Part shown: positions 17,095-25,100 of the stretch, piece by piece | Layout: each line of letters begins with the position of its first letter | Numbering within the stretch: the stretch's first letter is position 1 | Assembly: GCA_937951215.1 (NCBI GenBank) | Contig: CALFCE010000319.1 | Coordinates: 1 to 38,051, forward strand | Reading direction: 5' to 3' | Length of the DNA: 38,051 bases | Source: an uncultured Granulosicoccaceae bacterium | GTDB lineage: Bacteria > Pseudomonadota > Gammaproteobacteria > Granulosicoccales > Granulosicoccaceae | Notes under the pieces: generated by a model | Told to the model about the DNA's origin: nothing | The model's database searches: none | What the model saw: the letters and a program-made list of their open reading frames with translations, nothing else | Translations under genes and position numbers: made by a program

Positions 17095-17218
17095 GAGCTA
17101 GCTGGACACGGGCTTCATCTCTTTTGGATGATTAAATTTGCCAAGCTTCAATACCGACAACTTATCACGAAGCGTCGAAAGATTCTTGTTATGAAAGGAT
17201 AGTTTACATTCAAACCTG

Positions 17219-17252
17219 AAAAAAACGCAAAGTCCGCGGCAGCACTTTTGCG
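17219..17252 (-). terminator. Rho-independent terminator of the liv operon
   Basis: On the minus strand, CGCAAAAGT and ACTTTGCG pair around a 10-base loop with one bulged A, directly followed by seven T. It lies about 50 bp beyond the livF stop, in the right place and orientation to end the five-gene importer transcript. Confidence 0.75.
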
Positions 17253-17300
17253 CGCACCGATGCGTCGAAAAACGACTCCATCGAATCACTCTTTGCAACA

Positions 17301-18002
17301 CTAAACACCAAGATAACGTTGTTGAAGCTGCTTGTCCTGCGCGAGATCAGCAGACACGCCGCTCCATGCCACACGACCAAGTTCAAGCACATAATGACGA
17401 TCTGCGATACGCAACAGATCATTGACATTTTTATCAACGACCAGTATCGACAAGCCAATGGCCTTCAGTTCCGCAAGTGCCGCCCATATTTCCTCCCGAA
17501 CCAGTGGTGCCAGGCCCTCGGTCGCATCGTCAAGCAACAGTAGCTTGGGGTTTGTCATCAAAGCACGCCCGATCGCCAACATCTGCTGCTCGCCCCCGGA
17601 CAGCAGATTTCCCATAAAATCCAGTCGGGATTGCAGTGCAGGAAACAATTCCAGCACTCGTTGCAGGTTCCACGGCGCTGATAATTGTAAACGGTTATTG
17701 GCAGTAGCCAACAGGTTTTCGCGCACTGTTAAATTGGGAAATATTTGCCGACCCTCTGGTACAAGGCCAATACCCAGCTGCGCTACGCGAAAGCTCTGTT
17801 GACTTAAAATTTCCTGCCCCTCAAAACGAATATGCACCGCTGAGCCACGAGTAATGCCCATGACGCTGTTTATTGTGGTGGTTTTCCCCATACCGTTACG
17901 ACCAAGCAAAGTCACCACCTCGCCCTTGTCAATTCGCAAATCAATACCGAACAACGCCTGTGCGTCTCCGTAGTGCGTTTCCAGCGCAGACACTTCAAGC
18001 AT
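17301..18002 (-). CDS. livF: Branched-chain amino acid-type ABC transporter ATPase (LivF)
   Basis: A 233-residue ABC ATPase that would pair with LivG to power uptake. Walker A is GRNGMGKT (34-41), the signature is LSGGEQQ (from 134), and the Walker B segment is LLLLDD (154-159). The last residue is Asp instead of the usual catalytic Glu. The switch region reads VVDKNV without a canonical His at the expected place, as in a subgroup of LivF proteins. The ATG at 18002 gives the family-typical MLEVSALETHYG start with AAAGGG 9 bases upstream. A GTG at 18035 overlapping the livG stop is the alternative and would add 11 residues. It is last in the operon, with a terminator 50 bp beyond. The substrate may not be an amino acid. 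Confidence 0.88.
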   Translation of the reverse strand: MLEVSALETHYGDAQALFGIDLRIDKGEVVTLLGRNGMGKTTTINSVMGITRGSAVHIRFEGQEILSQQSFRVAQLGIGLVPEGRQIFPNLTVRENLLATANNRLQLSAPWNLQRVLELFPALQSRLDFMGNLLSGGEQQMLAIGRALMTNPKLLLLDDATEGLAPLVREEIWAALAELKAIGLSILVVDKNVNDLLRIADRHYVLELGRVAWSGVSADLAQDKQLQQRYLGV

Positions 18003-18031
18003 AGCCAACCGCCCTTTTTTGACCCACTTGA

Positions 18032-18775
18032 TCACGCATCTGCTGCAGTTCCAAGATAAGCTCGCTGCACGTCCGGGTTCGCTCTGATTTCTTCGGTTGA
18101 ACCGGTGGCGATTATTTTGCCGTAGACCAGTACGGATATTCTGTCTGCCAGGGAAAATACAGTATCCATATCATGCTCAACCATCAGAATGGTCTTGTCA
18201 CCTTTCAGCGTTTTCAGCAACTCGCCCATCTCGCGGGACTCTTCCGGCCCCATCCCAGCCATCGGCTCATCAAGCAACAGCATCCTCGGTTGGGTTGCCA
18301 GGGCCATTGCAATTTCAAGCTGTCGACGCTCTCCGTGAGACAGATTTGATACTGTATCGTCACACCTCGGCAACAGGCCCACACGATCTGCATACTGTCT
18401 CGCCGGTTGTCGCAAAGTTTTATCCTTGCGAGCATTTGTCCAAAAGCGAAAGGAATGTCCTGCGGCGGCCTGAATAGCCAGCGCGATATTATCCAGCACG
18501 CATAGTTCAGTGAACACGGAAGTGATCTGGAACGAACGTGCCAGACCAAGCCCGGGTAACACGTGTGCGGGTAGTCCGGTTATGTCCTGGTTGTCAAAGA
18601 AGATGGACCCTGAATCAGGTTTGAGCATTCCCGACAACATCGAGATCAGGGTTGTTTTGCCAGCACCATTGGGGCCTATCAATGCATGTAGCTCACCGCT
18701 CGTGACCTGCAGATCAACCCGATCGGTGGCGGTAACACCACCAAATTCCTTGTGCAATGCTCGTGTATTCAGCAT
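18032..18775 (-). CDS. livG: Branched-chain amino acid-type ABC transporter ATPase (LivG)
   Basis: A 247-residue ABC ATPase. Walker A is GPNGAGKT (34-41), the signature LSHGE (145-149) is followed by RRQLEIAMAL, and Walker B is MLLLDEP (165-171) with the normal catalytic Glu. The H-loop segment ILMVEHDMDTVF is present. The C-terminal extension near VYGKIIATGSTEEI is typical of LivG. It starts 3 bp after the livM stop and overlaps the possible GTG start of livF, so the genes are coupled. With LivF it forms the nucleotide-binding pair of the importer. Confidence 0.92.
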   Translation of the reverse strand: MLNTRALHKEFGGVTATDRVDLQVTSGELHALIGPNGAGKTTLISMLSGMLKPDSGSIFFDNQDITGLPAHVLPGLGLARSFQITSVFTELCVLDNIALAIQAAAGHSFRFWTNARKDKTLRQPARQYADRVGLLPRCDDTVSNLSHGERRQLEIAMALATQPRMLLLDEPMAGMGPEESREMGELLKTLKGDKTILMVEHDMDTVFSLADRISVLVYGKIIATGSTEEIRANPDVQRAYLGTAADA

Positions 18776-18778
18776 TGA

Positions 18779-19777
18779 CTATTCCTTTGGGTTGCCAGCA
18801 ACGGAAGCGCCGGGAGTGCCGGCACGCGAAAATGTCAGTAGACCACTCAAGCCGCCTTTTATAAACAACACAGAGGCGATTAGCAGCAAACCAAAAGGTA
18901 GATGCCAGTAGATGGTAAAACGCGAAAGGTAGAATTCCAGCAAGATAAAGACGATAGCACCGAATACCGGTCCAAACAAAAAGGCTGCCCCTCCCAGTAC
19001 CACCATAAATATCAGCTCTCCGGATCGCGACCATTCGAGCATGCTGGGAGATATAAAAACGGTATAGTTGGCCATCAAGACACCGGCAAATCCACAGATA
19101 GCACCGGAAATCACGTAAGCCACCAATTGATATCGATAGGTATTGATACCGAGCGCCCGCACGCGTTCTTCATTGGATTTGGCTGCCACCAACACCTGTC
19201 CGAAACGCGAGTTAACGATTCTCCAGGACAGAAAAATGACCAACAACAACGAGCCGTAACAAACGGCATACAAGGTGAGCGGATCATCAAGGTTCAACCC
19301 AGTGAATTCTGACCGCAAGTCGATACTGAGACCGTCGTCGGCACCGTAGTCCTGCAACGAGACCAGTGCGTAATACATCATCTGACTGAAGGCCATGGTG
19401 ATCATGATAAAGTGCACGCCCTTGGTGCGCAGGCTGACCGCTCCGGTCACCAGTGCAAACAAGGCTGCCCCGCCTACACCGACAGCAAGGTGCACCCAAC
19501 CCGAGTAGCTCGCCAGCCAGTCCAAACCACCGTAGGTTTCATGATAAACCGGTATGCCGACCGCATAGGCACCAATACCGAGAAAGGCGGCATGGCCAAA
19601 GGACGCAAGCCCGGCAAATCCGAGCAACAGATTGAGCGATACCGCGGCAATCGCCAGGATCACCAGACGGGTTGCAATATCAATCCAGAATATGGCTCCG
19701 CCGAGATAGGCCAGGACCGGTGCTGTCGCCAACAAGGCCATGATGACAAAGGTCGCTATACCTCGCACTTGATGCAT
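18779..19777 (-). CDS. livM: Branched-chain amino acid-type ABC transporter permease (LivM)
   Basis: A 332-residue inner-membrane permease with about nine hydrophobic segments. The LivM signature LNLLLGFAGLASFGHAAFLG (about 44-63) is clear, as is the later segment around AKSNEERVRALGINTYRY that contacts the ATPase. The start ATG overlaps the livH stop by one base (TGATG), so translation is coupled. It makes the heterodimeric channel with LivH. Confidence 0.92.
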   Translation of the reverse strand: MHQVRGIATFVIMALLATAPVLAYLGGAIFWIDIATRLVILAIAAVSLNLLLGFAGLASFGHAAFLGIGAYAVGIPVYHETYGGLDWLASYSGWVHLAVGVGGAALFALVTGAVSLRTKGVHFIMITMAFSQMMYYALVSLQDYGADDGLSIDLRSEFTGLNLDDPLTLYAVCYGSLLLVIFLSWRIVNSRFGQVLVAAKSNEERVRALGINTYRYQLVAYVISGAICGFAGVLMANYTVFISPSMLEWSRSGELIFMVVLGGAAFLFGPVFGAIVFILLEFYLSRFTIYWHLPFGLLLIASVLFIKGGLSGLLTFSRAGTPGASVAGNPKE

Positions 19778-20697
19778 CAGCGTAGCCTGGGTGGAAACAG
19801 ACCCTGCGGCCGGACCACAAGCAGCACAGCCATTAACAAGTAGATAAGCATTGCAGAGATGGCTGGAGCTGCAGTTTCGGCCGCATTGCTGGACATAAAC
19901 AACGCGAATAGCGTGTCAAGGTAAGCTCGCCCCATGGTATCGATCATGCCAATCAGCACAGCTCCCAGAAACGCTCCCTTGATAGAGCCAATACCGCCAA
20001 TAATAACCACCACAAAGGCAGTAATGATAATGTCGTTACCCATGCCGATGGAGGCTTCAGTTATCGGAGCGATTAACATTCCGGCAAGCCCGGCAAATAC
20101 CGAGCCCAGCACAAACACGCCGCAGAACAACATTTTTATATCCACACCAAGCGCGCTTGCCATGACCCGATTGGAAGCCCCGGCTCTGATCAGCATGCCG
20201 GTGCGGGTATGTGCAACCAACCAGTATAAAAGCAGCGCAACCAGCAAGCCGGCGCCAATGATAATCAGCCGATAAATCGGCAGCACCACACCGCCCAGAC
20301 CCACCTGCCCGTTTAACCAGGCTGGCAGAGGCATGACTATACCGGCCGGCCCCCAGAAGATATGCACCAGGGTATCAAAGCACAGCAGCAAACCGAATGT
20401 CGCCAGAAGTTGATCGAGGTGCTCACGGTGGTAAAGGCGCCGTATCAGGCTGGTTTCAACAAAAAAGGCAACAAGCCCGGTTGCCAACAGCGCCAGCAGC
20501 ACGGACAGAAAAAACGAGCCGGTGATCAGAGTCAGGGACGCACAAAAAAAAGCGCCCAGCATATAAAACGAGGCATGCGACAGATTAATCAGATCCATGA
20601 TACCGAACGTCAGGGTCAGACCTGATGCCAGCAGAAAAAGCAATATACCGAGTTGCAGGCCGTTGATAGCCTGGGTAATAAGAATTGCGGAGTCCAT
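19777..20697 (-). CDS. livH: Branched-chain amino acid-type ABC transporter permease (LivH)
   Basis: A 306-residue inner-membrane permease. The N-terminal part GLTLTFGIMDLINLSHASFY and the middle segment RAGASNRVMASALGVD, which contacts the ATPase, are typical of LivH. The start at 20697 fits the family but has no recognisable ribosome binding site; a small inverted repeat (actag and ctagt, 20701-20717) lies just before it. It is separated from the binding-protein gene by about 115 bp holding two strong stem-loops, so its expression is probably lower than that of the binding protein. Confidence 0.92.
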   Translation of the reverse strand: MDSAILITQAINGLQLGILLFLLASGLTLTFGIMDLINLSHASFYMLGAFFCASLTLITGSFFLSVLLALLATGLVAFFVETSLIRRLYHREHLDQLLATFGLLLCFDTLVHIFWGPAGIVMPLPAWLNGQVGLGGVVLPIYRLIIIGAGLLVALLLYWLVAHTRTGMLIRAGASNRVMASALGVDIKMLFCGVFVLGSVFAGLAGMLIAPITEASIGMGNDIIITAFVVVIIGGIGSIKGAFLGAVLIGMIDTMGRAYLDTLFALFMSSNAAETAAPAISAMLIYLLMAVLLVVRPQGLFPPRLR

Positions 20698-20734
20698 ATG
20701 ACTAGTATATCGCTAGTACGGAGCTTCGGGGACA

Positions 20735-20796
20735 TGTGCATGCCCTGGCTACACCTGGGCATGCACAACACAACGATGGACGCGCCCTGCGGCGCG
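20735..20796 (-). promoter_or_regulatory. Twin stem-loops between binding-protein gene and livH
   Basis: First stem: TGTGCATGCCC (20735-20745) pairs perfectly over 11 bp with 20757-20767 around an 11-base loop. Second stem: CGCGCC (20781-20786) pairs with GGCGCG (20791-20796) around CTGC. Neither is followed by a T run. Such structures between a binding-protein gene and permease genes usually stabilise the upstream mRNA or limit read-through; that role here is inference. Confidence 0.6.
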
Positions 20797-20811
20797 CAGG
20801 CTTGTAATCAA

Positions 20812-22005
20812 TCAGAGTTTGCAATCGGCAGCAAACGGATCCTGATGATTTTCAAATACAGTGGAAGAGATAACGGTTGTCCAATTACCGTCAGCGTCTT
20901 TTTCAACCGTACGGCCGTAGAAATTTTGAATCGGCATATGATTGTTGCCGTAGGTATAGGGACCCCGAACAGAAGGATAGTCAGCTTTCATCATCGCAGC
21001 ACGCAAGGCTGCAGTGTCGGAAACATCCCCACCGGTAGCGACAACAGCAGAAGCAATGAGGTTGATCGAGTCGTAGGCTTGAGCTGCATAAAAAGAAGGA
21101 TAGCGAGAATACTTCTCACGGAAGCCCGAAACAAACTTGCGATTCTGATCGTTGTCCAGATCAGGGCTCCAGAATTGAGTCATCTCGGATCCCAGCACGC
21201 CGTCCAGGCCGGCTTCCTGCAATTTGGGCAGGGAGATTGAATCCACGGTAAACACCGTGTAAAGCGGAAGTGAATCCTGCAAACCCGCCTGTGTATATTG
21301 CTTGATAAAGGCACCACCAGCTTTACCGGGATAGAAAACATACAACCCTTCCGCACCCGATGCTTTGGCTTTGGCAAGTTCCGCAGAAAAATCCAGCTGC
21401 GCATCCGCGCCCCACTTGGTCAGATCGCGGCCCAGAATTTCACCCTTGAAAGTACTCTCCACTCCGGCCACCATGTCTTTACCAGCAGCATAGTTTGGAG
21501 CCATAACGTACAACGATTTCACACCTTTGGCGTTCAGCAATTCACCCATTGCCATCGGTGTCTGATTGTTTTGCCAGGAGGTAGAAAAGAAGTTCTCATT
21601 GCAGAGCTTGCCGGCAATGGCTGAAGGCCCGGCATTGGCGCTAACCAGGATCTTGTCAGCATTAACCACTGATTTGAACGATGCCATCAGTACATGAGAC
21701 CAGATGTAACCGGCCACAAAATCGACATTGTCCTGTTTTACCAGCTTGTCTGTTGCCTGTTTGCCTATCTCGGGCTTGAATCCATCGTCCTCGAACAGGA
21801 TCTCGATTTTCTTGTCACCAGCCATACCTCCAAGGTGCTCAACAGCCAGCTCCACAGCATCTTTCATATCATTGCCGATGACCGCACCGCCCGTGGTCAG
21901 GGTGGTCACAAAGCCGATTTTGACGCTTTCCTCAGCCAACACCGGGTTCAGAAAGCTGCTACAAGCGAGCACCAAGGCCGGTAACGTGACTAATTTCTTG
22001 TTCAT
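20812..22005 (-). CDS. Liv-type ABC transporter periplasmic substrate-binding protein
   Basis: A 397-residue periplasmic binding protein (Peripla_BP_6/LivK type). Residues 1-24 are a Sec signal peptide, MNKKLVTLPALVLACSS then FLNPVLA, with cleavage after VLA. The mature protein begins EESVKIGFVTTLTTGGAVIG, a typical first strand. The ATG at 22005 has GGAGG 8 bases upstream; an earlier in-frame start at 22020 is less likely. It is first in the operon, with a promoter candidate at 22034-22061. The subgroup resembles binding proteins of unknown or aromatic-acid ligands more than leucine binders, from general impression only. The BoxR-like regulator and galC/galD nearby make an aromatic acid a reasonable guess. 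Confidence 0.88.
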   Translation of the reverse strand: MNKKLVTLPALVLACSSFLNPVLAEESVKIGFVTTLTTGGAVIGNDMKDAVELAVEHLGGMAGDKKIEILFEDDGFKPEIGKQATDKLVKQDNVDFVAGYIWSHVLMASFKSVVNADKILVSANAGPSAIAGKLCNENFFSTSWQNNQTPMAMGELLNAKGVKSLYVMAPNYAAGKDMVAGVESTFKGEILGRDLTKWGADAQLDFSAELAKAKASGAEGLYVFYPGKAGGAFIKQYTQAGLQDSLPLYTVFTVDSISLPKLQEAGLDGVLGSEMTQFWSPDLDNDQNRKFVSGFREKYSRYPSFYAAQAYDSINLIASAVVATGGDVSDTAALRAAMMKADYPSVRGPYTYGNNHMPIQNFYGRTVEKDADGNWTTVISSTVFENHQDPFAADCKL

Positions 22006-22033
22006 GCTGTGATCCTCCAATAATGGTCGAATT

Positions 22034-22061
22034 ATCTTACATCACAACGAGATATTTACAA
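22034..22061 (-). promoter_or_regulatory. Candidate promoter of the liv-type operon
   Basis: On the minus strand: TTGTAA (22056-22061), a 16-bp spacer, and TAAGAT (22034-22039), about 30 bp before the binding-protein start. This is a match by eye only. Confidence 0.4.
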
Positions 22062-22094
22062 TCCCGGGGACGGGACAGGGGTCGCAAGCAGGAA

Positions 22095-22111
22095 TATTGG
22101 CCAATACTGCC
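22095..22111. promoter_or_regulatory. Palindrome upstream of the liv promoter, candidate operator
   Basis: A perfect 12-bp palindrome TATTGGCCAATA (22095-22106), about 34 bp upstream of the candidate -35. Read on the minus strand with its flank it is GGCAGTATTGGCCA (22098-22111), close to GGCAGTAGTGCCA at the HTH regulator gene. It also lies just beyond the stop of the triplicated zincin gene. Confidence 0.4.
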
Positions 22112-22128
22112 TGATATTTGGCGGTTTA

Positions 22129-25100
22129 TTAGCGGAGACTACCCCGAGGACTGCAGCGCCAGTGGTGGCACCCGCAGCAGGCATACAGGCCCGTCAAGCG
22201 CCACCAGGCCGCTATCAAAGACAACATTAGCAGTAGCGGATTGAGCGAACCCGAGCCGCCTCCGGAACCACCCGCGCCTGCATTATTGGAGACCAGATTA
22301 GGTGCGTCGACCAGGGTGCCGTTCGACCCCGTGTTACCCAACTCCTCACCCGAGCCGCTGCCACCATTGCTGCCAACTCCGGTGGTGGGCAACAAGGTAC
22401 TGCCACCGTTAGTCTGTACCGAGACCTCGGAACCAGGCGGGAGATAATTCTTCTCGGAGTAGAAACGCAAAACGAAACCCGAGTCTGTTCTGCCGGCTAT
22501 CGTGATGATGACATTGTCAATCTCGACCTGCTCTCCCACCGTTAACACGTCATCTTTGGAATCAGCGTAATCTGATGGCTGGCCATTGCGCGGATCATGA
22601 TACAACCAGGCCGGTTCTTCGCGATCCGGAACGACCTCATGAATCAATACTCCGGAGTAAGGCAGGCTACCGTCATACAAGCCACCGCGAGTTCTGGCTT
22701 CGATGTAATAGGTCGCGTTGTCTTCGCGCGTTACATCAATAAATTTTATTGCCCGATTGTTACCCATCGAATCTACACCCAGAGAATCCAGCCGGATCTC
22801 CAGTGGGGTACCGTTGTTCAGTAGAGTGCGGTTCAGGTCGAACAGGTTACTGCGATCCAGCCAGCCCAGTTTTTCCATATCATGCGCGTTGATAAATTTG
22901 GGCATGTAGTTGTAAACGGGATCAATATTGGCATATGCGCGCGAATCGCTCATCAGTGTCCATGGATTATCGTAGGCATTTTCGTCAAGATCTGAATTGT
23001 TGGTTAATGTCAGCCCCATACCTCGTGCCATTTCGTGAGCGACCGCAGCCTGCCAGGTCCAACTCGGCGCACTGAGTGCGGTAAATCCACGCAGCCCGGC
23101 ATTGTCAAGCAGCACCAGTTTTTTGCCACCCGTGCCAGTTCCATAATCGTTAAATTCGCCATTAAAAAACGTATTGATGCCATAGAATTTCGAAAAGTCC
23201 ACGTCATCATTTGCGGCTGACATGCAATCATCAACCAACAGTTCCGATTCAAAATCCTGCCCTACATAATCAGCTCTGGTACCTGGCAATTCATACCAGC
23301 CAAGTACCTCCGAGCCAGTGATACTCATGCGGCCATTGGAAGCGAGCTGCCAGTAGTGATTCATCTGCCCTGGTTCATCTCCAAACATCTCCAGTACTTC
23401 TGCAGGGCTCAGCGGCTCTTCATCTTCATCTGAAAATTTGCATAACAAGGTCACCCAGGGCTGATCGCCAAGCACAAAATCACGCGGATCAAGTCCATCT
23501 GATGTCGTCGCACCTGCATCGGGGACATTTGTAGGCGAACCCGTGCCAATCGTGGTGAGCGACGGCTGTCGGTCGAGACCCGTCTGAATACGGATGTTAA
23601 ATCCAGATGAGGTTCTGCTGAGAATATCGACACGCGCTCCCGGCAGTGCGAAGGTCTCCCCAACTGTCCACATGTGATTGGGACTCGCGGCATAGGTCGG
23701 CGGCCCTGATCCGTCGCTGGTGTCATAAACTATCCAGGCGGGCTCGCTACGTCGCAAATCCACCTCGTGCACAATCACCGCGGTACCCGGCAACTCGCTA
23801 TCGTAAAAATAGCTGCGATCGCGCGCTTCTATGGTGTAGTAAACCGAGTCCCCCAGCAGGGGATCTCGCAATATTATTGCCCTCTGCACCGGTTGATCGG
23901 GTTTACCCATTGGGGTCAAGGTGGTAGCGAGCCCATTGGGGATTCGTGTATCCACGCGCAGTTCTATCACCTCGCCGGGATCAAGCCAGCCAAGCGAATA
24001 TTTCTCATAGGCATTCAGATGCTTGGCCAGTAATTCGTAACGCAAATCGGATGCAGCATGCCCCTGACCATCACTCATGTTGGTCCATGGGTTGTCGTAA
24101 GTATTGTCATCAAGATCGGAATTGTTCGCCAGTGGCAAACCACTGGCCAGACTCATTTCATGAATGACCGAAGCTTGTCTCGTCCACGCAGGCAGGCTGA
24201 TAGTGGTGGTGGCCATGATTCCAGCGTCATCAATAGTCACCGAGCGCGGCTTGCCGAAACCGACTCCATGTGAATTGAACGCACTGTTAAAAAAAGTATT
24301 GACGCCATAAAAGCGTGAAAAATCGACATCCGCATCAGCGGCGCGAACACAATCCTGAGTCAGCCGCTCGTCATCGATATCATCACTTGAATTATCACCA
24401 CTGACATAATCACCCCTGACACCGGGTAATTGATACCAACCCAGTACCAGCGAACCGTCAAGATTAACCCGGTTATAGGAAACCGTTTTCCACCAATGGT
24501 TGATTTGCCCGATACCATCTCCGAACATCTCCTGCACAAACGCCGCGGTCGCGGGCTCTGCTGTTTCGTCAGCAAATTTGCACAGCACGGTAACCCAGGG
24601 AGCATTGCCCAGCAGTCGTGCCGGGTCCCCCGGAGCTGTACTGACGGCAGGCGTTGTTTGCTGCACACTCCCGTCAATGACCTCTAAATTGATCACTCGA
24701 CTGGCACGTAAACTGTCGTCGATACGATCAATGGCCTCAAACGTAATATTTCTGATCCCGACATCCTGCGGTCCTGGCGTCCATTCAACAATCCAGGCAC
24801 CGTCACCGTTGTCGGTCAGTGTGGCATCCAATGGCAAGTTGTAGGCAATCAGATCCGGAGAAAAGCCGTCGGGATCCACCGGGAAAAGGTAAAGCTGAAA
24901 GCGATCACCGACAGCTACCTGCTGGTTTTGCAGAAAAGGGCGTATGAACGGCCGGCTGTTACCGTCAACCGATCCGTTGGTTGCTGTAATCACCACCTCG
25001 AAACCGGTGGTCAGGTTTTTGGTCACCTGCATGTTAAATCCATCACCACGATAGACCTCGCCCAGCTCCCAGATGACACCGTCAGTGTCAGCTATATCAG

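Larger units (their letters stand above)
16700..17218. other. Long non-coding interval between the HTH regulator and the liv operon
   Basis: About 520 bp with no supported gene; the small open frames here are repetitive and lack ribosome binding sites. It holds the upstream region of the HTH gene, with the TGGCA-4-TGCCA inverted repeat at 16758-16771. It also has two separate short tandem arrays, at 16814-16850 and 17054-17094. Confidence 0.6.

Noticed and set aside
16851-17135. Small plus-strand frames between the HTH gene and liv operon
   Set aside because: They run through tandem repeats, lack a ribosome binding site and match no family.
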